Shown piece after piece: positions 41,802 to 50,991 of a DNA stretch of 64,000 bases. The DNA comes from Taishania pollutisoli. Its GTDB lineage: Bacteria; Bacteroidota; Bacteroidia; Flavobacteriales_D; Crocinitomicaceae. The notes below the pieces were generated by a model. That model saw only the letters and a list, made by a program, of their open reading frames with translations, was not told where the DNA came from and made no database searches. The translations under genes and the position numbers were made by a program. The DNA lies in the NCBI RefSeq assembly GCF_014518315.1, contig NZ_JACVEL010000013.1:1-64000 (forward strand). Direction: 5' to 3'. Each line of letters opens with the position of its first letter. The first letter of the stretch is position 1.

Positions 41802-42590
41802 ATGCTTAGAAAATATAGTCAACACAGGTCACTCAATGACAATTTAAAACTGGGGGTACTCACCGCTTTCGTTGCGGGAATGATCAACGTATCCTCACTC
41901 ATTATCTTTTTTTCCTTTACCTCGAACGTAACCGGTTATTATGCGATTCTTGCAGCTGAAATCGTAAAGGGGAATTTTTACCAGGTATTGATTGTTCTTT
42001 CGTGGATTTTCCTGTTCTTCTTCGGAGGTTTTGTTTCCAACCTGATCGTGATTTCCCTCAACAATAAAAATACATACATCGCACATTCACTTCCCATTGT
42101 ACTGGAAATTGTCTGTTTGGTTGCAGTTGGGGTTTACGGTGATTTTTTCTACGAAGAGACCCTCCGTGAAACAGAAATCATGGTGGCCATCATGCTCTTT
42201 GCAATGGGGCTTCAGAATGGTCTGACGGCAAGTATTTCGAATTTCTCCGTCAAAACCACTCACCTTACGGGGGCAACGACCGACCTGGGAATCTTGTTTT
42301 CCATGCTCACGAAAAAACATTTCCGGAACAACCGTGCCATTACCGACAAAGCCAAGTTGATTTTCTCCATTTTCATTTCGTATGTGACGGGAGCGATTGT
42401 AGCAAGTTATTTTTTCGGCATTATCCGGTTCAAAATCTTTTATGTGGCCTGCCTGGTACTGGTGGTTGTACTTTTGTATGACTTCTCCAAAATCCGCTAC
42501 TTCAAGTTTTTGATTCGCAGGCAACGCCAGGAGCGGGATGCAAACCGAAGTACGAAAGAAAAAGAACCGCAGTTGATCAAGAATAATTAG
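41802..42590 (+). CDS. YoaK/DUF1275 family membrane protein
   Basis: 262 residues, six membrane helices. The DUF1275 signature is good: LGVLTAFVAGMINVSSLIIF, TSNVTGYYAILAAEIVKG, AMGLQNGLTASIS and VKTTHLTGATTDLGILF. The C-terminal tail (about 235-262) is strongly charged. The transported substrate of this family is unknown. Last gene of the plus-strand block, with a terminator 64 bp downstream, convergent with murD. Confidence 0.85.
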   Translation: MLRKYSQHRSLNDNLKLGVLTAFVAGMINVSSLIIFFSFTSNVTGYYAILAAEIVKGNFYQVLIVLSWIFLFFFGGFVSNLIVISLNNKNTYIAHSLPIVLEIVCLVAVGVYGDFFYEETLRETEIMVAIMLFAMGLQNGLTASISNFSVKTTHLTGATTDLGILFSMLTKKHFRNNRAITDKAKLIFSIFISYVTGAIVASYFFGIIRFKIFYVACLVLVVVLLYDFSKIRYFKFLIRRQRQERDANRSTKEKEPQLIKNN

Positions 42591-42653
42591 ATCGCGTTGT
42601 TAACGTACTAACCCACCTTATCTTTTCTTCTAAATCTGCGTTAACAAAGGGAT

Positions 42654-42683
42654 ATCCCTCATCGGAATGATGGGGGATTTTTG
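42654..42683 (+). terminator. Rho-independent terminator after the YoaK-like gene
   Basis: atccctcatc / gatgggggat form a 10-bp stem (one T-G pair) with a 5-nt loop, followed by a T-run. Confidence 0.7.
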
Positions 42684-42764
42684 GTTTCTGTCTTTTATTT
42701 AAGGTACTTATTTTGATAACATCCGACATTCTTCTGACGCTCAGTTATCGGGGTGGTAGTCATT

Positions 42765-42795
42765 GGCTGCCCTTTCTCAATTTACAAGGGCAGCC
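42765..42795. terminator. Perfect hairpin between murD and the YoaK-like gene
   Basis: ggctgccctt (42765-42774) and aagggcagcc (42786-42795) form a 10-bp stem with an 11-nt loop. The following tract is only weakly T-rich on the plus strand. It may be a second terminator or a transcript-end hairpin for murD. Confidence 0.5.
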
Positions 42796-42854
42796 GATTT
42801 TATTCATGCAGGATTACACCTACAAAATTATCTAACGTCAATTCAGGTGATTGA

Positions 42855-44207
42855 TCAAAGTGCTCTTACCGCTTCTTTGAATAAATTTCCGCGTTCTTCG
42901 TAGTTTTCAAACAGGTCGAACGAAGCGCAGGCAGGTGACAACAATACCGTTTCGTCTTTTTTCGCCAGGCGGTAACCATACGCCACTGCTTCCATTGCCG
43001 AACGTGCTTCTACAATCGTATCCACTACTCCTGTGAATGCTTCAATGATCTTTGAGTTGTCCACTCCCAGGCAAATGATCGCTTTTACACGGTCGCGCAC
43101 CAATTCGGTCAACTCCGAGTAATCATTTCCTTTGTCAACTCCTCCCACGATCCATACCGTCGGTTTGTCCATGCTTTCCAGCGCAAACCAGGTAGAATTG
43201 ACATTCGTAGCTTTTGAGTCGTTGATGAATTCGATTCCGTGCACTTTAGCAACGAATTCCAATCGGTGTTCAACATTCACGAAGTCTGTAAGACTTTCGC
43301 GTACAGTTTCTTTTCGAATCTCCAGTAGACGAGATGCGATTCCGGAAGCCAATGAGTTTTGTGTGTTGTGCTTCCCTTTCAGGGCTAATTCATGAATTGA
43401 CATAGTGAATTGTTCTTTATTTGTTGTTATTGTTATTTGTTGTTCGTTGTTTACATAGCCTCCCTGCGCAAGTTCTTTGGTCAGAGAGAAGGGCGCAAGT
43501 TGTGCAGCAATCGTTCGTTTTGCCAGTTCCGCCTCGATGATTTTGTCATCCGCGTTGTAAATGAACCAGTCGTTTGCCGTCATGTTTTGCAAAATGCGGA
43601 ACTTGCTGTCCACATAGTTTTGCAATTGGTACTCGTAGCGATCCAGGTGATCCGGTGTAATGTTGGTCAGAACAGCAATATCGGCTTTGAAATCAAACAT
43701 CCCATCCAACTGAAAGGAACTCAACTCCAGTACATACCAGTCGAAGGTTTCTTCCGCTACCTGTTTCGCAAAGCTTTGTCCCACATTTCCCGCCAGGCCG
43801 ACATGGATCCCCGCTTTTTTGAGAATGTGATACGTCAGCATGGTAGTTGTGGTTTTCCCGTTGCTTCCCGTGATGCAAATCGTTTTTGCGGTGTTGTAAT
43901 ACCCTGCAAACTCAATTTCGGAGATCACCGGAATGTTCTTTTCGTGCAATTGCTTTACGATTGGTGCTTTGTCCGGAATTCCGGGAGATTTCACAACAAT
44001 TGCAGCAGCCAGGATGCGTGCTTCCGTATGTTTCCCTTCTTCCCACTCCAATCCGTTTTCGTCTAACTCCTGTTTGAACGAGTTTTTAATTTTTCCGAAA
44101 TCGGATACAAAGACGTTCCATCCTTGTTTTTTGGCAAGAATAGCCGCTCCGACTCCGGATTCTCCGGCGCCCAGTACAACGATATTTTTTGTTCCGTGCG
44201 GTTTCAA
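42855..44207 (-). CDS. murD: UDP-MurNAc-L-Ala--D-Glu ligase MurD
   Basis: 450 residues. KNIVVLGAGESGVGAAILA opens the UDP-binding domain; the ATP loop CITGSNGKTTTTM lies at about 111-123; ITPDHLDRYEY and NDSKATNVNSTWFAL follow. No ATG fits the conserved start; the frame opens with a TTG at 44207, 1 nt after the mraY stop, consistent with coupled translation. MurD adds D-Glu in the cytoplasm. It is the last dcw gene before the 6-kb break, and has no usual ftsW neighbour downstream. Confidence 0.97.
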   Translation of the reverse strand: MKPHGTKNIVVLGAGESGVGAAILAKKQGWNVFVSDFGKIKNSFKQELDENGLEWEEGKHTEARILAAAIVVKSPGIPDKAPIVKQLHEKNIPVISEIEFAGYYNTAKTICITGSNGKTTTTMLTYHILKKAGIHVGLAGNVGQSFAKQVAEETFDWYVLELSSFQLDGMFDFKADIAVLTNITPDHLDRYEYQLQNYVDSKFRILQNMTANDWFIYNADDKIIEAELAKRTIAAQLAPFSLTKELAQGGYVNNEQQITITTNKEQFTMSIHELALKGKHNTQNSLASGIASRLLEIRKETVRESLTDFVNVEHRLEFVAKVHGIEFINDSKATNVNSTWFALESMDKPTVWIVGGVDKGNDYSELTELVRDRVKAIICLGVDNSKIIEAFTGVVDTIVEARSAMEAVAYGYRLAKKDETVLLSPACASFDLFENYEERGNLFKEAVRAL

Positions 44208-44208
44208 T

Positions 44209-45453
44209 TTATCTCAATTTCAGGGTTACGATGGAAACAACTGCCAGCAATACGGCTACAATCCAGAAACGCGATACAATCTTTGCTTCGTGCAGTCCCA
44301 ATTTCTGGTAATGGTGGTGCAGCGGTGCCATTTTAAAGATCCGCCTGCCCTCTCCGAATTTCCGTTTGGTGTATTTGAAATAACCGACCTGCAGCATCAC
44401 GGACAGGTTTTCAATTAAGAATACTCCACACAATACCGGGATCAACAATTCTTTTCGGATGGCAATCGCAAAAACAGCAATAATACCACCCAACGCCAAG
44501 CTTCCCGTATCTCCCATGAAAACCTGTGCCGGGTAGGAATTGTACCACAAAAAGCCGATACACGCTCCGACAAATGCGGAAATGAAAATTACCATTTCTT
44601 CCGCATGCGGAATGTACATCACATTGAGGTAGTCGGCAAATTTGACGTGGGAGCTCACATAGGCCAGTACCGCCAGCGCAATACCGATAATTGCCGATGT
44701 TCCTGTCGCCAAACCATCCAATCCGTCGGTCATATTTGCTCCGTTGGAAACAGCTGTTACAATGAAAATCACAATCGGGATGAAGATCAGCCACCCGTAC
44801 GGAGAACTTCCGTTTTCACCCAACAGCCAGTTGTAGTTGAATTCATTTCCTTTGATGAACGGAATGGTTGTCGTCATGTGATCCGCTTCAATCCACATTG
44901 TTCCATCGTCTGTATCTGAGTGCATGTGCGAAACAACACGCTCATCATCCTGAATCTCGTAATCTGCCGTTACTTTTTTGTGCACTTTCACGTCATCGGA
45001 AAAGTATAGCATGCAACCGATGATGATTCCGACTCCGACCTGTCCGACAATTTTAAAGCGTCCGGCTAATCCTTCTTTGTTCTTTCTGAACACTTTGATA
45101 TAGTCATCCAGGAATCCGATTGTTCCCAGCCAGATTGTCGCCACAAGCATTGTGATCACATAAATGTTGTCCAGCTTCGCAAACAAAAGCGTCGGGATGA
45201 AAATCGCACTCAGGATGATAATTCCACCCATTGTCGGCGTTCCTGATTTTTCCATCTGTCCCTGCAATCCCAGGTCGCGTACCGTTTCTCCGATTTGCTG
45301 TTTGCGCAACAGGTTAATGATACGCTTTCCGAAGAACACAGAAACGATCAACGATGTGATCAACGCCATCGCTGCTCTGAATGAAATGTAATCAAACAAC
45401 CCTGCTCCCGGGAAGTTCAACTCGTCTAAATAATTAAATAAATAGTACAACAT
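44209..45453 (-). CDS. mraY: Phospho-MurNAc-pentapeptide transferase MraY
   Basis: 414 residues, about ten membrane segments. Conserved cytoplasmic motifs: [43 protein letters not shown] (catalytic Asp region), [12 protein letters not shown] and the His-rich [10 protein letters not shown]. An extra polar loop of about 60 residues at roughly 165-225 (containing [15 protein letters not shown] and [14 protein letters not shown]) lengthens it relative to E. coli MraY; comparable loops occur in Bacteroidota. MraY forms lipid I. It lies 78 nt after murE and 1 nt before murD. Confidence 0.97.
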   Translation of the reverse strand: MLYYLFNYLDELNFPGAGLFDYISFRAAMALITSLIVSVFFGKRIINLLRKQQIGETVRDLGLQGQMEKSGTPTMGGIIILSAIFIPTLLFAKLDNIYVITMLVATIWLGTIGFLDDYIKVFRKNKEGLAGRFKIVGQVGVGIIIGCMLYFSDDVKVHKKVTADYEIQDDERVVSHMHSDTDDGTMWIEADHMTTTIPFIKGNEFNYNWLLGENGSSPYGWLIFIPIVIFIVTAVSNGANMTDGLDGLATGTSAIIGIALAVLAYVSSHVKFADYLNVMYIPHAEEMVIFISAFVGACIGFLWYNSYPAQVFMGDTGSLALGGIIAVFAIAIRKELLIPVLCGVFLIENLSVMLQVGYFKYTKRKFGEGRRIFKMAPLHHHYQKLGLHEAKIVSRFWIVAVLLAVVSIVTLKLR

Positions 45454-45463
45454 ACTTTTTTAT

Positions 45464-45529
45464 AATTATGAATTTTGGATTTTGAATTTTGAATGGTACA
45501 AAATTCAGTATTCATCATTCAGTATTTAA
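45464..45529. repeat. AT-rich intergenic repeat between murE and mraY
   Basis: The gap holds ggattttgaattttgaatgg (45477-45496) and an opposed attcagtattcatcattcag. A close relative (ggattttgaatattgaatt) follows the Lrp gene at 58344. Such 'gaattttgaat' strings are common Flavobacteriales intergenic repeats. Confidence 0.4.
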
Positions 45530-45531
45530 TT

Positions 45532-46992
45532 TCACATCATTTGTTCAAACAATTCCAGTGCGATCTGCCGGTCGTCAAAGTCGTATTTAATTCCGTTGAT
45601 CTCCTGGTATTTTTCATGTCCTTTCCCGGCAATCAGGATGATATCTCCTTTTTCTGCCATGGAAATTGCTGTTTTTATAGCCTGTTTTCTGTCTACCACC
45701 GAAATGGTTTTCTTGAAGTGGTATCCCGGAACTCCTGCATTCATTTCTTCAATGATTTGGTTTGGATCTTCCGAACGCGGATTATCCGATGTCAGGATCA
45801 CCTTGTCGCTCAATTCACATGCAATGCGCGCCATTTCCGGACGTTTTGCTTTGTCACGGTCTCCGCCGCAACCTACAATCGTGTAAAGTGTTTCGTTCTT
45901 TGTACGGATATTCGCAATGGTCTTCAGTACATTTTCCAACGCGTCCGGTGTGTGTGCATAATCAATGATCGCTACTACTCCACTTTCGGATATAAAATAT
46001 TGGAAGCGGCCTTCCACCGATTCCAACGAGCTTAACACACGTAACACTTCTTCCTCTTCTTCCCCCAACAAGATGCTCACGGCATAAGCTGTCAACAAGT
46101 TGTACGCGTTGAAGTCACCTACCAGTCGCGACCATACTTCTTTTCCATTGATATTCAGCACCAGTCCGGAAAATTGATTTTCCAACACTTTCACTTTATA
46201 ATCCGCGGGAGATTTCATCGCATAAGTCACCACCTTCGCTCGCGTATTTTGTATCATTACACGCCCGTTTTTATCGTCTATATTCGTCAATGCGAAAGCC
46301 GTCACCGGCAATTCATCGAAGAAGCGTTTTTTCACATCCAGGTACTCTTTGAATGTGTTGTGATAGTCCAGGTGATCGTGTGTAATATTGGTAAACACGC
46401 CTCCTGCGAACTCCAGTCCCGCAATGCGGTATTGGTGGATCGCGTGTGAACTCACTTCCATGAAACAGTACTCGCAATTTGCATCTACCATTTGCGCCAG
46501 CAGTGCATTCAATGCGATCGGGTCCGGTGTTGTATGTGTCGACGGAATGGTTTCCGCTCCGATTTTATTTACTACAGTAGATAACAGTCCTGTTTTGTAT
46601 CCCAATTGCATGAACAGGTTGTACAATAACGTGGTAGTCGTGGTTTTTCCGTTTGTTCCGGTAATTCCAACCAATTTCAACTGGCGGGAAGGTTCTCCGT
46701 AAAAATTGCTTGCAACGATTCCTGTTGCTTTGTGGGAATTTTCCGTCACAATCAATGTAACACCTTCCGGAACAGCCACTTCTTTTTCTGCAATGATGAC
46801 CCTACATCCCTGTTCGATGACCTTCGCGATGAAATCATGTCCGTCGAAACGGGTTCCTGCAACGGCAAAAAACAGGCTTCCCGCTCCCGCATTCCGGGAG
46901 TCAAGTGTCAATGCTTCAACAGTCACCTCTGTGGAACCAATGACCTTTTGCAAGGAAATGCCGTAAACGATATCTCTGACTACTTTTTCCAT
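45532..46992 (-). CDS. murE: UDP-MurNAc-tripeptide synthetase MurE (meso-DAP type)
   Basis: 486 residues. The N-domain has LTLDSRNAGAGSLFFAVAG. The ATP loop GITGTNGKTTTTT lies at about 109-121, and THTTPDPIALNALL and MEVSSHAIHQYRIAG follow. The substrate motif DNPR (about residue 402, in LTSDNPRSEDP) marks meso-diaminopimelate specificity rather than lysine. The ATG overlaps the ftsI stop by 1 nt (TAATG). MurE adds the third stem-peptide residue in the cytoplasm. Confidence 0.97.
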   Translation of the reverse strand: MEKVVRDIVYGISLQKVIGSTEVTVEALTLDSRNAGAGSLFFAVAGTRFDGHDFIAKVIEQGCRVIIAEKEVAVPEGVTLIVTENSHKATGIVASNFYGEPSRQLKLVGITGTNGKTTTTTLLYNLFMQLGYKTGLLSTVVNKIGAETIPSTHTTPDPIALNALLAQMVDANCEYCFMEVSSHAIHQYRIAGLEFAGGVFTNITHDHLDYHNTFKEYLDVKKRFFDELPVTAFALTNIDDKNGRVMIQNTRAKVVTYAMKSPADYKVKVLENQFSGLVLNINGKEVWSRLVGDFNAYNLLTAYAVSILLGEEEEEVLRVLSSLESVEGRFQYFISESGVVAIIDYAHTPDALENVLKTIANIRTKNETLYTIVGCGGDRDKAKRPEMARIACELSDKVILTSDNPRSEDPNQIIEEMNAGVPGYHFKKTISVVDRKQAIKTAISMAEKGDIILIAGKGHEKYQEINGIKYDFDDRQIALELFEQMM

Positions 46993-49133
46993 TATTTTAA
47001 GGTTAACACCACTGTATTGTTACTCACTTTTGTTCCTGCGGGAATGGATTGTGTTACCACTGCTCCGTATCCGATTACTTTCGCCCGCATTCCTGTTTTT
47101 TCGATGAGGAACACGGCATCTTTCGCACTCATTCCCACCACATTCGGCACCGTTTTATCACCGATGTAGCGCGGTTCCAGATCGATGCTTTTTTCCTGCT
47201 TCGTCGTGCTCAGCCATTCACCGTCATTGTGGATTGTATGCGGCACTTTAAATGTTCGGAGTACTTTTTCCAAATCTGTTCGGTTTCCGTCTTTTGAAAC
47301 AGGCGCTTCTTCCAAGCGTTGTTTCTTTTCGTTGATTGCTTCGTGGTACTTCAAGGTTGAAGCATACACTTTATTGGCAATCGCGGAGAATACCGTTCCG
47401 GATACCCGCGCACCGTAGATGTCTGATTTCGGTTCTGAAATAACCACGATACAGGAATACATCGGTTCATCTGCCGGGAAATAACCGACAAACGACGCCT
47501 GGTATTTATAACTTCCTTTGTCTCCGTACGTATTGTCTGCATTCAGAATCCGCGCTGTACCTGTTTTCCCGGCAATAGAGAAATAGGAAGATTTCAACGC
47601 CCGCCCCGTTCCGTTGATCATTACTCCTTCCAAACACGATTTCAAGGTTCGGATTGTTGATTCCTTGCAAATGCGTTCACGCAATACAATCGGTTCAAAC
47701 TTCTTAATCACTTCCTGTCCGCGCCGGATTTCCTGCACAAATTGCGGCTTCACAAATTTCCCGTTGTTTGCAACGGCATTGTAAAACGCCAGTGTCTGCA
47801 ATGGCGTTTGCTGCACTTCATACCCAACTGCCATCCACGGAAGGGAAATCCCAGACCAGTTGGGGTGGCTCGGATAATACATGGTCGGTTTTACTTCTCC
47901 TTTGATATCCAATCCCAATGAATCTGCCAATCCGAAGCTTCTCAGCCGGTTGACAAACGATTCCTTGTTTCCTTTGTAAGCATTGTGTACGATCTTGGTA
48001 AACACATTCGACGATTTTTCAAATGCCTGCTTGATCGTAATTTTCCCATACCCTCCGTCGTGGTCTGTCATCACATTGTTGTAGAAATGGTATTCTCCGG
48101 ACGCATTCACCTCATCCGTGATGTTCACTTTTCCATCTTCGAGCAATGCCATCAATGAAGCAAGTTTGAACGTAGAGCCCGGTACTTCTTTTGTTCCGAT
48201 TGCATGGTTGAATGTTTCGTAATAATTACCATCCGATGCTTTTGTCAGAGAAGCAATTGCTTTCACAAAACCGGTTTTTACATCCATCACAATCACAGAT
48301 CCATGCTTGGCATCCTGGTTGCGCAGCTGTCGTTCCAATTCCGTGTGCGCCACTTCCTGAATTTCCAGGTCTATGGACGTTACTACATTTGCCCCTTCAA
48401 CCGATTCACGGATGATCTGACCGGTTTTCTTCCATCCGTTACCATATTTCTGCTCAATCTCTTCTCCGTATTCTCCTGCCAGGTAATCGTTGAATGCCCC
48501 TTCAATTCCTACCCGTAATTCTCCCGCTTTTCGATCCGGTGCGCGGTAATATCCCAGTGTTCTTTTGAGTAATTCCCCGTGCGGACGTTTACGGACAATG
48601 GTTTCTTCCGAGTCAATCAAACCACCTTTCAGCCGTCCTTTATTGAAAATCGGCAGGTTGGCCAGTTCTTTTTTCTCTTCGATGGTTGCTTTTCGCTTGA
48701 TCAGCAGGTACCTCTTTTTTGATGACCGTGCAGAGCGGATGTAACGTTCCCATTCACTTGCAGAACGCGTCGGGTACATTTCCGACAATCCTTGTGACAA
48801 CTCATTGATTCCTTCATCAAACAGTTTTTGATCAATCACGGTAGGATCCATGTGAATGTCGTAGAACGAAACCGAAGTAATCATCGGGTTGTAATTCGCA
48901 TCCAGAATTTCTCCTCTTCTCGGAATGCGCTTTACGGTCCGCGTCGGCATTTTTTCCTGTACGCCGTCATTGGTAGTGAACACCTCCGAACGTCCTTCAA
49001 ACTGAAGCATAATGGTTTTAACCACGACAACAATCATGATGATGACAAAACTGAAATAAATCAGGTAAGCACGCAGATATATGGATTTGTTGTCTTTCAC
49101 TTTTTTCTTTTTACGGGTAGAAATGAATTCCAC
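46992..49133 (-). CDS. ftsI: Septal peptidoglycan transpeptidase FtsI (PBP3) with PASTA domain
   Basis: 713 residues from a GTG at 49133. One N-terminal membrane anchor (IYFSFVIIMIVVVVKTIML, about 27-45), then a dimerisation domain. The transpeptidase domain has the three active-site motifs: PGSTFKL (Ser near 318), SSN near 374, and GKTGTAR near 521. A C-terminal PASTA domain (about 650-713, KTVPNVVGMSAKDAVFLIEKTG) is present. FtsI crosslinks septal wall in the periplasm together with FtsW. It follows ftsL after 78 nt containing a small hairpin, and overlaps murE by 1 nt. Confidence 0.96.
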   Translation of the reverse strand: MEFISTRKKKKVKDNKSIYLRAYLIYFSFVIIMIVVVVKTIMLQFEGRSEVFTTNDGVQEKMPTRTVKRIPRRGEILDANYNPMITSVSFYDIHMDPTVIDQKLFDEGINELSQGLSEMYPTRSASEWERYIRSARSSKKRYLLIKRKATIEEKKELANLPIFNKGRLKGGLIDSEETIVRKRPHGELLKRTLGYYRAPDRKAGELRVGIEGAFNDYLAGEYGEEIEQKYGNGWKKTGQIIRESVEGANVVTSIDLEIQEVAHTELERQLRNQDAKHGSVIVMDVKTGFVKAIASLTKASDGNYYETFNHAIGTKEVPGSTFKLASLMALLEDGKVNITDEVNASGEYHFYNNVMTDHDGGYGKITIKQAFEKSSNVFTKIVHNAYKGNKESFVNRLRSFGLADSLGLDIKGEVKPTMYYPSHPNWSGISLPWMAVGYEVQQTPLQTLAFYNAVANNGKFVKPQFVQEIRRGQEVIKKFEPIVLRERICKESTIRTLKSCLEGVMINGTGRALKSSYFSIAGKTGTARILNADNTYGDKGSYKYQASFVGYFPADEPMYSCIVVISEPKSDIYGARVSGTVFSAIANKVYASTLKYHEAINEKKQRLEEAPVSKDGNRTDLEKVLRTFKVPHTIHNDGEWLSTTKQEKSIDLEPRYIGDKTVPNVVGMSAKDAVFLIEKTGMRAKVIGYGAVVTQSIPAGTKVSNNTVVLTLK

Positions 49134-49193
49134 CCTTGTTTTATCGGTCGTCCCGGGACTTTGTTTTTTTGTTTTACTTACTTTATCTTTATC

Positions 49194-49212
49194 GATAGGA
49201 AAAATTCCTATC
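49194..49212. other. Perfect hairpin in the ftsL-ftsI gap
   Basis: GATAGGAA-AAA-TTCCTATC: 8-bp arms and a 3-nt loop right at the ftsL stop codon. It is too short and lacks a T-run, so complete termination is unlikely; it could pause transcription or stabilise the mRNA end. Confidence 0.45.
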
Positions 49213-49631
49213 TATCTTTGTTTTTTCTCTTTAATTCGTATCACTTTTGTCGGGTTTACCGTTTCCTTCAACCCTCTGCTTTCTAATTTTTCCACCAGCA
49301 CCTGGCGGCGTGTATCTTCTTCCAGTTTTGCTTTTGCTTCCACATATTCCGCCATCACTTCATCCAGTTCTTTTTGCGTCGTCTCCACATCTTTTGACAA
49401 CTGCTTTCCGTAATATCCTTTTCCCACAATCAGCAACAAGAGGAAGATCAGAAAGAAGATAAAATTGAGGTTGTTCAGTACAAATTCTTTTGTTAAAAAA
49501 TCCCCGTTCAGAATTTGCGTCAGAGCACGGGAGGTTTTTCCACGTTCGGCTGTTGCCTTTTTCTTCGTGGCTTTCCGTGGTTTTTCTTTCACCACTTCCG
49601 GTTCCGGCTTTTTTACAAATTCATTGTCCAT
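49212..49631 (-). CDS. ftsL: FtsL-like cell division protein
   Basis: 139 residues from MDNEFVKKPEPE (49631); a TTG three codons upstream is possible. A basic cytoplasmic tail of about 60 residues (RKATKKKATAERGK) precedes one membrane segment (LNFIFFLIFLLLLIVGKGYYG) and a periplasmic coiled coil (VETTQKELDEVMAEYVEAKAKLEEDTRR). This layout and the position between rsmH and ftsI identify it as the FtsL/DivIC-like member that should pair with another coiled-coil protein and FtsQ; sequence similarity alone would not decide it. Confidence 0.85.
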   Translation of the reverse strand: MDNEFVKKPEPEVVKEKPRKATKKKATAERGKTSRALTQILNGDFLTKEFVLNNLNFIFFLIFLLLLIVGKGYYGKQLSKDVETTQKELDEVMAEYVEAKAKLEEDTRRQVLVEKLESRGLKETVNPTKVIRIKEKKQR

Positions 49632-49643
49632 TTCCCGCAATAA

Positions 49644-49991
49644 CTACTTTGACAGCACAACGTATAAAAAGTCCGGTCCGCCGATGGTTGAAATTCCGTC
49701 AATCACAAACCCTTCTTTTTTCCATTTATTGATTTCCAACTGAACGATTTTCGTATTCGCGATTGCTACTTCTTTCCTGTTTTTCAAGGTCCGTGTTTCC
49801 ATCGGCACCTCGTAGGTATTGCTTCCATCCGGAGGAGTCACCAGCAGTGAGAAGGCTACATCTGTGTTTTTCATCTCCCCAAACACCTGTATAATAACCG
49901 TGTTCGGTTCCGTATTCTGAGCTTTCACATCTGAAAAACCGATTGCTATCATTGCAATGGCTGTAAGCACTAATAGTTGTACGTTTTTCAT
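49644..49991 (-). CDS. Small secreted protein between rsmH and ftsL
   Basis: 115 residues from MKNVQLLVLTAIAMIAIGFS (49991), a signal peptide with cleavage after VKAQ. The upstream part of the frame is Lys-rich and not signal-like, so the inner start is chosen. The mature part is about 90 residues with strands (NTVIIQVFGEMKNTDVAFSLL, IVQLEINKWKKEGFVIDGIST, DFLYVVLSK). No family recognised. It starts 67 nt after rsmH and ends 12 nt before ftsL. This slot is empty in most bacteria. Periplasmic or outer-membrane location is expected. Confidence 0.7.
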   Translation of the reverse strand: MKNVQLLVLTAIAMIAIGFSDVKAQNTEPNTVIIQVFGEMKNTDVAFSLLVTPPDGSNTYEVPMETRTLKNRKEVAIANTKIVQLEINKWKKEGFVIDGISTIGGPDFLYVVLSK

Positions 49992-50058
49992 TGTTCTTGT
50001 TTTTAGTTGTTTCTTCTGTCTTTTGTCGCTTTCCTTTCGTTCAGCCACACGAGGCCGC

Positions 50059-50991
50059 TCACTTTTTTACGTGCTGCTCTTTCCGAAGTGCGATTCTCAA
50101 CTTTGCACTTCGTGCACGTGAGTTTCGTTCACACTCTTCTTCCGTCGGAACAATCGGGTGGCGCACGACCTCATCAAACGGTTTAAGCACATTTCCGAAG
50201 AAATCCTTTTCAATCTCTCCTTCCAGGTTTCCGCGTTTCATGTAATTTTTCACCAACCGGTCTTCCAAAGAATGATAAGACATCACCACCAGTCTTCCTC
50301 CTGGCTTCAATACATTTGCCGTTTGTGTTAAAAAACGTTCCAGCACATCCATTTCCTGGTTCACCTCAATACGAATCGCCTGGAATACCTGTGCAAAAAA
50401 CTTATGGTCTTTGAATTTCGGCGCACACTTCTCAAGGGCTGTCATCAAATCCTGTGTCGTCTTGATAGAATTTGACTCTCTTTTGGAGACAATTGTCTGC
50501 GCAACGTTACGGGCGTTTTTCAATTCGCCGTAATTGCGAAAAATACGAATCAACTCCCCTTCTTCGTATTCGTTTACAATCCTCTCTGCCGTCAACTCCC
50601 CATTTTGGTTCATCCGCATATCCAACGGTGCATTTCCACGAATGGAAAAACCACGGTCTTCCTCGTCAAACTGGTGAGACGAAACCCCCAGATCAGCAAG
50701 AATACCATCCACCTCTTTGATTCCTAACAGGCGTAAATGATTTTGAAGAAATGCGAAATTAGCCGCTACGAAATGAAAATTAGGGGCTTCCCATGCATTG
50801 TTTTTCGCATCCGGATCCTGGTCAAACACGACCAATTTTCCTTTGGGACTCAATTGCTCAAAAATAGCACGGGAATGTCCTCCACCGCCAAATGTCACAT
50901 CAACGTACACTCCGTCAGGATTGATATTCAACCCCTCCAAACATTCGGCAAGCATTACCGGGACATGGTATATTTTATTCGATTCCGTCAT
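50059..50991 (-). CDS. rsmH: 16S rRNA (cytosine1402-N4)-methyltransferase RsmH
   Basis: 310 residues. VPVMLAECLEGLNI opens the protein; SAM binding is shown by YVDVTFGGGGHSRAIFEQL and VVFDQDPDA, and the family motifs DGILADLGVSSHQFDEEDRGFS, PLDMRMNQ and VMSYHSLEDRLVKNYM are all present. It methylates 16S rRNA in the P site. It overlaps mraZ by 17 nt, the standard mraZ-rsmH start of dcw. Confidence 0.97.
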   Translation of the reverse strand: MTESNKIYHVPVMLAECLEGLNINPDGVYVDVTFGGGGHSRAIFEQLSPKGKLVVFDQDPDAKNNAWEAPNFHFVAANFAFLQNHLRLLGIKEVDGILADLGVSSHQFDEEDRGFSIRGNAPLDMRMNQNGELTAERIVNEYEEGELIRIFRNYGELKNARNVAQTIVSKRESNSIKTTQDLMTALEKCAPKFKDHKFFAQVFQAIRIEVNQEMDVLERFLTQTANVLKPGGRLVVMSYHSLEDRLVKNYMKRGNLEGEIEKDFFGNVLKPFDEVVRHPIVPTEEECERNSRARSAKLRIALRKEQHVKK

